Position numbers and translations under genes: made by a program. From JADGQM01 sp964441945 (GTDB lineage Bacteria; Desulfobacterota; Syntrophobacteria; Syntrophobacterales; Syntrophobacteraceae), in the NCBI GenBank assembly GCA_964441945.1, contig CAYTWB010000098.1, positions 1 to 11,892 of the forward strand: a stretch of DNA of 11,892 nt. The letters are read 5' to 3'. Of this stretch, positions 1-7,973 are shown piece by piece (positions within the stretch are counted from its first letter, which is position 1; every line of letters begins with the position of its first letter). Under the pieces are notes generated by a model that saw only the letters and a program-made list of their open reading frames with translations, did not search any database and was not told the origin of the DNA.

Positions 1-2
1 CT

Positions 3-1814
3 TGTGGTCACTCAGTTCTTGTTGTCATGGTTAAGAATATCGCCGCGATTTTGTTGTCGACAAAACCCGTGCGAAAATCGGTGTTCAAAGAAGATTTGAC
101 CGATCACGAGGCGAAGATGGAAGACCTGCGTCGTGGTTCTGCAGGGCATTACGAACGCAGGCTGCGCCGCAAAGATGGACAAACGGTGTGGACCCTGATT
201 TCCGCTTCCCCTCTCCTCGACGGCGAACAACATTTCCAGGGCTTCTTTGCCATGATCACCGACATCAGCGAACGCAAGGCTGTGGAGGAAGAGCGTGTGC
301 GCCTGGCAACCGTGATCAAACAGACCTCGGAAGGTGTTGTCATAACTGATAGGAATTGGATCGTCCAATATATCAACCCGGCTTTTGAGCGCATGAGCGG
401 CAACGTCAGGAGCGAGGTCATCGGCCGGCATTCCCGTTTTCTTCGAAGCGACACGCATGACGAAGCCTTCTACCGGGAGATAAGGGAAACCGTGTCTCGG
501 GGTGAGGTGTGGTCGGGGCACATAGTCAATAAAAAGATGGACGGCTCGTCATACGATTCAGAGGCTACGGTCTCAGCCGTACGGGACAAATCCGGTGCAG
601 TCATCAACTATGTGGGCATTCACAAGGATATCACCAACGAGATTGGATTTGAAAGACAACTCCGCCAGGCGCAGAAGATGGAGGCCATCGGTACTCTTGC
701 GGGAGGTATTGCCCATGACTTCAACAATATTCTCACGTCCATCATTGGCTATACGGAGATGACACTATTCCGCCTCCCGGAAGGGAGTCCACTGCGGCAC
801 GGTCTGGAGCAGGTACGCAAGGCCGGTCATCGTGCGACAAATCTGGTGAGTCAGATCCTCTCCTTCAGCCGCCAGGTCGAGCAGGAGAAGAAGCCTGTCT
901 CGCTTGCTCCCATTGTCAAGGAGGCTCTCAAGCTGTTGCGGTCAACCATTCCTTCCACCATCGAGATACGCCAGGACATCGAGACATCTCCGGAAGGGGA
1001 TGTTGTCCTGGCCGATCCGACACAGGTCCACCAAGTATTGATGAATGTTTGTACCAATGCTGCGCATGCGATGCGTGCCACGGGTGGCGTCCTAAGTGTA
1101 GGGCTGTCCGAGGTCGAGGCCGATTCTTGCCTCGTGACGCAATATGCGGATTTGAACCCGGGGCGCTACCTGGGGCTTTCGGTGAGCGATACGGGTCATG
1201 GCATGACTCCGGAGGTCATGGAGAGGACCTTCGATCCGTACTTCACTACCAAGGAGCCTGGGGAGGGGACCGGGATTGGGCTGTCGGTAGTCATGGGCAT
1301 AGTCAAGGGTCATGGCGGGGCGATCAGAGTCTTCAGCAGGCCGGGGCGTGGGGCGACCTTTCATGTGCTACTGCCTGTGAATGACCAAAAGAACGCACCG
1401 AAAACCGAAGCGTCGCCGGTGCTTCCGACCGGCAGCGAACGAGTACTGTTCATCGATGACGAGCAAGCCATCGCTGGTTTGGGGCAGGAGATGCTCAGTT
1501 CTCTCGGCTACCAGGTCACTATGAAGACGAGCAGTCTCGAAGCCCTTGAGGTCTTCCGCACGCAACCTGACGCATTCGACCTGGTCATCACGGACATGAC
1601 CATGCCAGGCCTCACGGGTATGGATCTCACCAAAGAGCTCCGGGTTGTGCGGCCGAATACTCCCTTTATTCTATGCAGTGGATTCAGTGAGATGGTCGAT
1701 GAGAAAAAGGCCAAGGATGCGGGCATTCGGGAGTTCGTCATGAAACCTTACGCAATAACCGACCTCGCCGTGACGGTCCGCAAGGTGCTGGGTGAGAAGC
1801 CCGGATGTACGTAA
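3..1814 (+). CDS. Hybrid sensor histidine kinase (PAS-PAS-HisKA-HATPase-REC), 5' end probably outside the window
   Basis: Cytoplasmic hybrid kinase that should autophosphorylate on His and pass the phosphate to its own receiver. Residues are numbered from the ATG at 27. The C-terminal half of a PAS domain (about 17-83, ending in the PAC-like TDISERK) is followed by a full PAS (about 90-205). HisKA carries GGIAHDFNNIL with phospho-His 230. The HATPase has an N-box (N340, N344), G1 SDTGHGM (387-393) and G2 GTGIGLS (414-420). The receiver (471-590) has D477/D478, phospho-acceptor D523, S551 and K573, so every catalytic residue is present. No membrane segment is seen. The frame is open back to base 3, the ATG at 27 has no ribosome binding site and the first PAS lacks its N-terminal half, so the true start is probably further left. 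It is convergent with the rest of the window and paralogous to the kinase at 8227-10935. Signal and partner are unknown. Confidence 0.93.
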   Translation, partial: CGHSVLVVMVKNIAAILLSTKPVRKSVFKEDLTDHEAKMEDLRRGSAGHYERRLRRKDGQTVWTLISASPLLDGEQHFQGFFAMITDISERKAVEEERVRLATVIKQTSEGVVITDRNWIVQYINPAFERMSGNVRSEVIGRHSRFLRSDTHDEAFYREIRETVSRGEVWSGHIVNKKMDGSSYDSEATVSAVRDKSGAVINYVGIHKDITNEIGFERQLRQAQKMEAIGTLAGGIAHDFNNILTSIIGYTEMTLFRLPEGSPLRHGLEQVRKAGHRATNLVSQILSFSRQVEQEKKPVSLAPIVKEALKLLRSTIPSTIEIRQDIETSPEGDVVLADPTQVHQVLMNVCTNAAHAMRATGGVLSVGLSEVEADSCLVTQYADLNPGRYLGLSVSDTGHGMTPEVMERTFDPYFTTKEPGEGTGIGLSVVMGIVKGHGGAIRVFSRPGRGATFHVLLPVNDQKNAPKTEASPVLPTGSERVLFIDDEQAIAGLGQEMLSSLGYQVTMKTSSLEALEVFRTQPDAFDLVITDMTMPGLTGMDLTKELRVVRPNTPFILCSGFSEMVDEKKAKDAGIREFVMKPYAITDLAVTVRKVLGEKPGCT

Positions 1815-1879
1815 CCGATGATCACTACTCCGAACGTATTGCCGACCTGATCAGCTGCACTCTAAGGCTCTCGCATAAA

Positions 1880-1919
1880 GCCGGGATTCCCTCCTTCGGC
1901 GAAAGCCGGTGTCAAGAAT
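1880..1919 (-). repeat. Possible dispersed palindromic intergenic repeat
   Basis: Read on the minus strand, this stretch would translate as LDTGFRRRRESRL. That resembles the LDTGFRR..., FPRRRES... and PAFAGMT-type translations of short palindromic repeats scattered through intergenic DNA of many proteobacteria. The core contains CGGC-GAAA-GCCG, a perfect 4-bp stem with a GNRA loop. Recognition is by memory of the pattern; no second copy lies in this window, so repeat status cannot be shown here. Confidence 0.35.
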
Positions 1920-1942
1920 AGCGGTTTCGGAAGCATTCTTGA
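1912..1942. other. Inverted repeat, 8-bp arms
   Basis: TCAAGAAT (1912-1919) and ATTCTTGA (1935-1942) are perfect reverse complements around a 15-nt spacer, in which a GC/GC pair could extend the stem slightly. It lies between two convergent genes but lacks a T-tract on either strand, so it is not a typical Rho-independent terminator. It could be part of the neighbouring repeat-like element or a 3'-end RNA structure. Confidence 0.4.
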
Positions 1943-2111
1943 GAAGCCGCAGGACCTGGAAATCCTCAGGAAAAGCGCGACCCATGCCCTGCAACGCTTT
2001 GCTGGAAAAACCGCACGCCGGGTGTTTTGATCGCGGCACGAGAAAACCGCCGCTTGTGAGGTTAAGGGCCGATTCTTGGCATTTCCGGTGGCCTATGGCC
2101 TGTCAGCCTTT

Positions 2112-3815
2112 TCAGGGAAGGGTCAAGAGATAGGCACGAAGGTTCTTGCCCTTTTGCAGTCCGAGCTTCTTTCTGATGTTATGTCTGCGGGCTTCAATCG
2201 CTCTGTAGGTCACGTTTAAGGTATCGGCCATATCCTTGCTGGACTTGCCATCCCGGACAAGATTGGCAACCAGGATCTCTTTCTCGGTCAAATCCCTATA
2301 CACGGAGGATAACCTGAGTGAAAACTGTGACATGAGGTTCTTGATATTGCATTCTATGATGTCGACATATTTCATCTGTTCCGATTCCAGGTGATTCCTT
2401 TTCAGCAGTTCCACGTAAGGCATCACCTGTTCCTTGATGCTTGACAGCACTTTTCCCTCAAACTCGTTCTTATCCTGTTCCCTGCGGTCCAGCAACACGG
2501 TCAGAGCAGCATTGAGCTGTTCGAGGTTGTTGGACTTGGCTTCCAGTTCTGTTTCTCTCCTTCTCAGGGCATCCTCTGCACGTTTGCGCTGGCTGATGTC
2601 CTGAAGGACCGCCAGGCTCTGTTTCATCCCGGGAATCACTGTCACTGACACGACAATGTCTTTCAGATTGCCTTCGCGATCGATCAACTGAGACTCATAA
2701 AATTGGGGAGCTGCCCATGGATCGACCCGACGCTGGTGATGATAGTCCTTCATCCGGATGAGGTCATCCCGCTTCGCTACAAACTCCATCCAGCTCTTCT
2801 TGCCGTCTACCTCCACCCTGGAATAGCCGGTGAGCTTTTCAAACTCCGTGTTGCACATTGATATGGTTGTATCTTCCTCGACAAAGATCAGTGCGGTCCC
2901 ACTGTTTTCGAAAATGCCGCGATATTTCTCCTCGGATACGCGAAGCGCCTCCTCGGCCCGTCGGCGCTGGGTTATATCCCTATCCACACCACGATAACCC
3001 AGGAAATTCCCATCCTTATCGAAAAACGGGACCCCGCTTGTCTCAAGGACAAGGAGTCGGCCGTCTTTGTGCAGGTTTGTGTTTACGAGCTCGTTGAACG
3101 GCTTTTGCAGGGCAACTACCGTGCCGAAAATACCGGATACCCGTTCCGCCTCTTTGGGAGGCATGAAGTCAAAAGGGGTCTTGCCGAGGACCTCCTCGGG
3201 ACTGTAGCCCAATATGTCGCGTATTCTGGGGCTGACATACGTGTAGAGAGCGTTTGCATCAACCTCCCATATCCAGTCGCTAGTGGTTTCGACCAGGTTG
3301 CGGAACCTTTCTTGGCTTTTCCGCAGGAGCTCATTCGAGCTTTCGAGCTCGGCGGTACGTTGCCTCACCAATTCTTCCATCCGCAGCTGCAGGCGCCTCA
3401 AATCCAGGTGAGTCCTAACCCGTGCCAGCACCTCCCTGGGTTGAAAGGGTTTGGTGATGTAATCCACTCCGCCCGCATCGAAGCCCTTGACTTTGTCATC
3501 GGTCTCGTCAAGGATGCTGATGAAAATCAAGGGGATACCACGGGTAGGTTCGGCGGACTTCAGCTGCCGACAGACCTCATAACCATTCATTTCCGGCATT
3601 CTCACATCCAGGAGAATGAGGTCCGGCGAGGCGGCCCCCGCCAATAGCAGGGCCGATCGTCCGCTGGATGCCGAGCGTACCCGATAGCCATAATCCACAA
3701 GAATCGCCGTCAGAAGATGAAGGTTCTCCGTGGTGTCATCCACAATGAGGATTTCTTGAGAATTCGCGTTTTCCATGCCGTGCTCGATCTTCTTGGCCCT
3801 CAGGGATTGACTCAT
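2112..3815 (-). CDS. Response regulator REC-PAS-PAS-LuxR (HTH) transcription factor
   Basis: This is the only DNA-binding protein in the window. The receiver (about 20-140) has D26/D27, phospho-acceptor D70 in LLDVRMPEMNG, S100 and K122 in TKPF. A coiled stretch (about 140-168) leads to PAS1 (about 168-282) and PAS2 (about 294-410), each ending in a D-I-[ST/SQ]-x-R PAC signature. A charged helical linker (about 411-505) precedes a LuxR-type helix-turn-helix (about 508-565: LTEKEILVANL, then NIRKKLGL). The linker plus HTH matches a layout common in PAS-LuxR proteins of sulfate reducers and relatives. Two starts are possible: M1, 5 bp after the upstream stop with a weak GGTG, or M14 (ATG at 3774-3776), which puts the receiver at the usual distance from the N-terminus. 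It is the last gene of the run. Likely phosphorylated by a kinase encoded here; target promoters are unknown. Confidence 0.92.
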   Translation of the reverse strand: MSQSLRAKKIEHGMENANSQEILIVDDTTENLHLLTAILVDYGYRVRSASSGRSALLLAGAASPDLILLDVRMPEMNGYEVCRQLKSAEPTRGIPLIFISILDETDDKVKGFDAGGVDYITKPFQPREVLARVRTHLDLRRLQLRMEELVRQRTAELESSNELLRKSQERFRNLVETTSDWIWEVDANALYTYVSPRIRDILGYSPEEVLGKTPFDFMPPKEAERVSGIFGTVVALQKPFNELVNTNLHKDGRLLVLETSGVPFFDKDGNFLGYRGVDRDITQRRRAEEALRVSEEKYRGIFENSGTALIFVEEDTTISMCNTEFEKLTGYSRVEVDGKKSWMEFVAKRDDLIRMKDYHHQRRVDPWAAPQFYESQLIDREGNLKDIVVSVTVIPGMKQSLAVLQDISQRKRAEDALRRRETELEAKSNNLEQLNAALTVLLDRREQDKNEFEGKVLSSIKEQVMPYVELLKRNHLESEQMKYVDIIECNIKNLMSQFSLRLSSVYRDLTEKEILVANLVRDGKSSKDMADTLNVTYRAIEARRHNIRKKLGLQKGKNLRAYLLTLP

Positions 3816-3820
3816 TTAAT

Positions 3821-4261
3821 TCACACCGTTGGGGAAGTTTCGTTCAGCACCAGCCAGTAGAGGCCCACCTGCCGAACCACTTCCACGAACTGTTTGAAAT
3901 CAACCGGCTTGCGAATATAACTGTTCGCTCCCAGATCATAGCAGTCAACCAGGTCGCGTTCCTCATTGGAGGAGGTTAGGATTGCGACGGGGAGTCGCTT
4001 TGTGCAGGCATTTGCCCGTATTCGCTTTAGAACCTCCAGGCCGTCGATTTTCGGCAGCTTCAAGTCGAGCAGGACGATCGCGGGCAGCTGAGTTGTGTCT
4101 CTGCCGGACCACGCACCCGTACCGAAAAGGTATTCGAGAGCTTCTTGTCCATCTCGAGCGATCTGCAGTTCGTTCTTGATGCGGCTCTTCTCGAATGCGC
4201 GCTGGGTCAGTTCGATGTCACTGGGGTTGTCTTCAACCAGGAGTATGACTCTGCTTTGCAT
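3821..4261 (-). CDS. Single-domain response regulator, Rcp1-like receiver
   Basis: A 146-aa stand-alone receiver with no output domain. Acidic pocket E10/D11, phospho-acceptor D66 in LLDLKLPKIDG, T96 in LTSS and K118 in RKPVDF are all present. The extended loop before the acceptor strand (about 45-60, GTGAWSGRD) and the C-terminal helix with GLYW are typical of the Rcp1 group, which receives phosphate from Cph1-like kinases and other kinases lacking their own receiver. It lies 8 bp after the symporter-kinase gene, whose kinase domain is of that sort, so it is the natural cognate partner (inference). The ribosome binding site GGGGGA overlaps the upstream TAG stop, which suggests translational coupling. 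It may act as a phosphate shuttle or by protein-protein contact. Confidence 0.95.
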   Translation of the reverse strand: MQSRVILLVEDNPSDIELTQRAFEKSRIKNELQIARDGQEALEYLFGTGAWSGRDTTQLPAIVLLDLKLPKIDGLEVLKRIRANACTKRLPVAILTSSNEERDLVDCYDLGANSYIRKPVDFKQFVEVVRQVGLYWLVLNETSPTV

Positions 4262-4264
4262 ACT

Positions 4265-4271
4265 TCCCCCT
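4265..4271 (-). promoter_or_regulatory. Ribosome binding site overlapping an upstream stop codon
   Basis: On the minus strand the sequence reads TAGGGGGAAGTATG: the stop of the symporter-kinase (4270-4272) shares bases with the G-rich Shine-Dalgarno element of the Rcp1-like receiver. This fixes the receiver start at 4261 and points to coupled translation of the two genes. Confidence 0.7.
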
Positions 4272-7200
4272 ACAGATTGAAGTAAAATGTTGCGCCTTTC
4301 TCGACTTCCGCTTCAGCCCACACCCGCCCGCCGTGCCGATGGACAATACGCTGAACGGTTGCCAGGCCGATTCCGGTCCCTGGGAACTCAGAGACTCCGT
4401 GCATACGTTGAAATGCACCGAAAAGCTTCCGGGCATAAGCCATGTCAAAGCCTGCTCCATCGTCTCGAACAAAAAAGACCGGCTGGCCTTCCATCTCAAT
4501 GCAGCCCACCGTAATTGTCGCCGATGGATGCTTGCCGGTGAACTTCCAGGCATTCTCAAGGAGATTGCTCAGCATGATCTCGATCAGCCTTGCATCGCCG
4601 TGAGCCATCAAGCCCGGTTGGATATCGAACACAACCTTGCGGTCCGGTTCCGCTTCTTGCAGTCGGACGGCGATGGATTGTGCCAGAATGGAGAGATCAA
4701 TTCGCTCGTGTCGCATCTCCGCCCGGGTGACGCGCGACAGCTCCAGAATGTCGTCAATGAGCATCCCCATGCGCTGCGCTTCCAGCCTCACTCGTTCCAA
4801 ATACTTTCTGCCCTGCTCGTCGAGTGATTCGGAACAGTCTTCCAGGAGTGCCAGGCTCCACCCGTCGATGCCGCGCAGGGGAGCCCTCAGGTCGTGTGAT
4901 ACGGAATAGCTGAAGGATTCCAGCTCCTTGTTGGCTGCTTCCAGCTGCGCTGTTCTCTCCTGGACTCTGGCTTCCAGGGTTTCCGCATGGTGCTGGACCT
5001 CCAGATAAAGTTGCGCATTCTGAATGCCAAGCGCGATCTGGCTTGTTACGGTCTCGATCAAACTGAGACTTCGAGCGGTTGGCTTTCGCTCTGTCCGGGT
5101 AAACAGACACAACACCCCCAGGCATCTCTTTTGACTGATGAGCGGGAAAGCCGCATGAAAGAAGATGTTTTCACAGCGGCCGGCCTGTTTCGCAGAAAGA
5201 CGCAAAACCGCCTCGCGGTCCTTCAATATGAGTGGCCGGCCGTCGACGGGACAGGTGCCGCAAAGGCATTCTCCAATGCTGATCTTACTTCGGGCAAGGT
5301 CGCAAAAGGTGCCACAGTCGGGCGTGCGCTGAGCGACCCGTTGCAGCTGATTGTCCGGCTGGACCAGGCAGATGGCGCCCCCCTCGAGGCCGACAATCCC
5401 CAGAGTTTCATCCAGGATTGCTTCCAAAACGGCCTGGAGCTCCAGGGTGCTCGTACAGACCGTGATGATTCGGTTAATGGCCAGAAGTTCCTCAGTGTAG
5501 GTCCGGACATCGAACTCCGCCCGCTTCCGTTCTGTGATGTCCAGCAGAGCTGCCAGACTCTGTTTTGCCCCAGGCATCGTCGCCACCGTAATAACAATGT
5601 CTTTTAGACTTCCCGCCCGGTCGATGAACTGGAATTCATAGGTCTGCGGAGCCGCCTTCGGGTCGAGCCGGCGCAGGCGGTGGTATTCTTTCATTCGCTC
5701 CAGGTCCTCCGGTTTCGCCACGAACTCCGGCCACTTCTTCCGGCCATCCACCTCCGCCCGCGGATAGCCGCTCAGCTTTTCGAATTCCTTGTTGCTCATC
5801 GAGATTATGGTGTCTTCCTCGATGAATATCAGCGCGGTTCCACTGTTCTCAAAGATGGTCCGATACTTTTCCTCAGATTGCCGCAGTGCCTCCTCGGTCC
5901 GCTCACGCTCGGCGATTTGCTGATCCCGCTCCCTCACCCTCTGTTCCAACTCTCTGGCATGGTTGTCCAGAAGGATTTCCTTCTCCTGATAATAGTCTAT
6001 CTTCCTTCTGAGCTCATCAGGGGTGACTTTGAGATCGGCGAGAATTCCACCGTAGACTTCTGAAAGTTCCCTGGACTCTCTGGAAGTCAGGACCGTCCCG
6101 TCTCTCATCGCCACATGGGCTGCCGCTGCTCCGATGAAGCCCGCGAGCCGTCTTTCCACCTCGCTGTGGAACCTGACCAGGTCGAAGATGGAAATACGGC
6201 TTTGCTCCTCGATCCCTGCGGCTTTGATACACTCTTCGGTAGTGGTCAGAGCTCTTGTGTTGCTGAGGTACTGGGATAGGAGATCGACGATCTCTTCTCT
6301 CTTGGCGGTCAGATCGATGTAGGCTTCCTTTTGAACCGGAGGACTCAAGGGGGCTTCGATATCCAAAACGCCTGTAAACTCCTGTGCCAGGTTCTGCTCG
6401 GTTTCGCTTTGTTTGATGCACAGAGATCCCAGAACATAGAGCCCGACGTTGAAGAACAATGTCCAGAAAACCCCGTGGGTCACTGGATCAAACCCGACCA
6501 GTCCAAACAGCTGCTCAGGTCTCAAAAATCCGATTCCCCATGGTCCACTCTCAAGGATGTCGGCCGATATCCAACCGCTCATGGCAAAAGGAGGGAGGAG
6601 CATGGTGTAAAACCAGATCAGGAAACCGGCACTCAGGCCCAGTAGAGCGCCGGCCCGGTTTCCTCTGCGCCAGAAGATCCCCCCCACAATGGCGGGAGTA
6701 AATTGAAGCATGGCGGCAAATGAGATGATTCCAATATCGACGAGCATGAGGGATTCACCCACCCGACGCTCAAACCAGTAGCCCAGGGCCAGGAGAGCCG
6801 CCACGGCGACCCACCTGCATTTCAAGAGGTGTCTGCGCAGGAAGGAGAGGCCCTTCACCCATCCCACAAGGGGCAGCAGCAGATGGTTGGTGATCATGGT
6901 GGACATGGTCATCGAGCAGACCATGATCATACTCGTCGCGGCGGAAAAGCCTCCGATGAAGACCAGCATAGCCAGCCACGGTTTGCCGTGGTAGAGGGGC
7001 AATCCGAGAACAAAGGTGTCCGCTTTCTGAACGGAGTAGCCCTTTAGCAGGCCACCCATGGCAATGGGGAAAACGAAGAGCGTTATCAATAACATGTACA
7101 GAGGGAAGAGCCACATCGCAGTCAGGATATGCCTCTCATCCGAATTTTCCACGACCGCTATATGGAACTGGCGAGGGAGGAACAGGATGGCGGACATAGC

Positions 7201-7965
7201 CAGGACCATATAGCTGGTCCACTGGGGATAGGATGGAGCGCGGTACCCCTCGATGGCGACCACTTCCCTGAATGAACTCACAGACCACTGCTGGAAGATG
7301 TCGTCGAATCCGTGGTAGAGAAAGAAGGTGACGAAGACTCCCACGGCGAAAAAGGCCACCAGTTTGACGACGGATTCCACCGCCAGCACCATGACCATGC
7401 CTTCGTGGCGTTCAGTCGGGTCCAACCGTCTTATACCGAAGACAATAGTGAAGGCAATCATCAACCCGATCACCGCGAAATGCACATAGGCCCTGATCGA
7501 GTGGGTCGTTGGGCCCTCCGGAACAGCGATGATCGAAAAAGTGGAGAAAACCGCCTTTAATTGAAGAGCGATATACGGCATGATGCCCACCATCGCGACC
7601 AGTGTTGCGATAGCCGCCAGGGCCTGAGACTTGTCGTAGCGGGCCGAAATAAAATCGGCGATGCTGGTGATATGATGGATATCCTTGATTCGAACCAACT
7701 TGCGAAGCAGTGTCCACCAGATGACGACGGTAACCGTTGGGCCGAGATACATGGTCAGGAAGAGCATTCCTGAGGTAGCGGCTTTGCCCACGCTTCCGTA
7801 GAAGGTCCATGCCGTGCAATAGACCGCCAGGGAGAGGCAGTAGACGACAGGGTTGTTGACGAGGCTTCTGCCCCTGGTCGCTTGCCGCTCAGCCAAAAGG
7901 GCAATGAGAAAGAGGCTCCCCATATAGACGAGAAAGGTTGAAATGACCGTTACGGGATCAAACAT
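4270..7965 (-). CDS. Sodium/solute symporter fused to sensor kinase (SSSF-STAC-PAS-GAF-HisKA-HATPase), CbrA-like
   Basis: An inner-membrane sensor of 1231 aa. Residues 1 to about 520 form a solute:sodium symporter with about 13 hydrophobic helices, including the AVYCTAWTFYGSVG motif (47-60) and GGFSAATSM (338-346) found in CbrA-type sensors. Residues about 550-625 resemble the STAC linker (VERRLAGFIGAAAA, 603-616). A coiled coil (about 650-697) leads to PAS (about 698-817) and GAF (about 825-990) with an unusual cysteine cluster (C884, C888, C900, C902, C905). A second coiled coil follows, then HisKA with phospho-His 1024 in SVSHDLRAPL, N-box N1134/N1138, G1 DDGAGFD (1168-1174) and G2 GTGIGLA (1196-1202). 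It has no receiver of its own, but an Rcp1-like receiver follows by 8 bp. The start has an AGGAGA site 8 nt upstream. The domain order is like Pseudomonas CbrA (histidine uptake and carbon/nitrogen sensing), with GAF added and a Cph1-like kinase core. The ligand cannot be read from sequence. Confidence 0.95.
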   Translation of the reverse strand: MFDPVTVISTFLVYMGSLFLIALLAERQATRGRSLVNNPVVYCLSLAVYCTAWTFYGSVGKAATSGMLFLTMYLGPTVTVVIWWTLLRKLVRIKDIHHITSIADFISARYDKSQALAAIATLVAMVGIMPYIALQLKAVFSTFSIIAVPEGPTTHSIRAYVHFAVIGLMIAFTIVFGIRRLDPTERHEGMVMVLAVESVVKLVAFFAVGVFVTFFLYHGFDDIFQQWSVSSFREVVAIEGYRAPSYPQWTSYMVLAMSAILFLPRQFHIAVVENSDERHILTAMWLFPLYMLLITLFVFPIAMGGLLKGYSVQKADTFVLGLPLYHGKPWLAMLVFIGGFSAATSMIMVCSMTMSTMITNHLLLPLVGWVKGLSFLRRHLLKCRWVAVAALLALGYWFERRVGESLMLVDIGIISFAAMLQFTPAIVGGIFWRRGNRAGALLGLSAGFLIWFYTMLLPPFAMSGWISADILESGPWGIGFLRPEQLFGLVGFDPVTHGVFWTLFFNVGLYVLGSLCIKQSETEQNLAQEFTGVLDIEAPLSPPVQKEAYIDLTAKREEIVDLLSQYLSNTRALTTTEECIKAAGIEEQSRISIFDLVRFHSEVERRLAGFIGAAAAHVAMRDGTVLTSRESRELSEVYGGILADLKVTPDELRRKIDYYQEKEILLDNHARELEQRVRERDQQIAERERTEEALRQSEEKYRTIFENSGTALIFIEEDTIISMSNKEFEKLSGYPRAEVDGRKKWPEFVAKPEDLERMKEYHRLRRLDPKAAPQTYEFQFIDRAGSLKDIVITVATMPGAKQSLAALLDITERKRAEFDVRTYTEELLAINRIITVCTSTLELQAVLEAILDETLGIVGLEGGAICLVQPDNQLQRVAQRTPDCGTFCDLARSKISIGECLCGTCPVDGRPLILKDREAVLRLSAKQAGRCENIFFHAAFPLISQKRCLGVLCLFTRTERKPTARSLSLIETVTSQIALGIQNAQLYLEVQHHAETLEARVQERTAQLEAANKELESFSYSVSHDLRAPLRGIDGWSLALLEDCSESLDEQGRKYLERVRLEAQRMGMLIDDILELSRVTRAEMRHERIDLSILAQSIAVRLQEAEPDRKVVFDIQPGLMAHGDARLIEIMLSNLLENAWKFTGKHPSATITVGCIEMEGQPVFFVRDDGAGFDMAYARKLFGAFQRMHGVSEFPGTGIGLATVQRIVHRHGGRVWAEAEVEKGATFYFNL

Positions 7966-7973
7966 CAGTCGTT

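Larger units (their letters stand above)
1815..2111. other. Convergent intergenic region without a recognisable gene
   Basis: This 297-bp gap separates the 3' ends of two convergent genes. Short open frames cross it on both strands, but none has a ribosome binding site or a recognisable protein. It holds a GNRA-type mini-hairpin (CGGC-GAAA-GCCG, 1897-1908), an 8-bp inverted repeat (1912-1919 with 1935-1942), and a small dyad GGCC-TAT-GGCC (2090-2100). A weak A-rich/T-rich dyad lies at 2006-2028. No hairpin with a proper T-tract was found, so the termination signals of the two genes are not obvious. Confidence 0.6.

Noticed and set aside
2006..2028. AAAAACC ... GGTGTTTT as a Rho-independent terminator
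   Set aside because: The stem is A/T-rich with a bulge and the T-run is inside the stem, so it would be very weak.
1909..2133. 74-aa plus-strand frame (and 62-aa minus-strand frame at 1851-2039) in the convergent gap
   Set aside because: No ribosome binding site, no homology recognised; the minus-strand translation reflects a repeat-like element rather than a protein.
3069..3647. 192-aa plus-strand open frame
   Set aside because: Antisense to the LuxR-type regulator, whose receiver and PAS motifs are unambiguous.
4987..5607. 206-aa plus-strand open frame
   Set aside because: Antisense to the PAS-GAF part of the symporter-kinase; no recognisable protein features.
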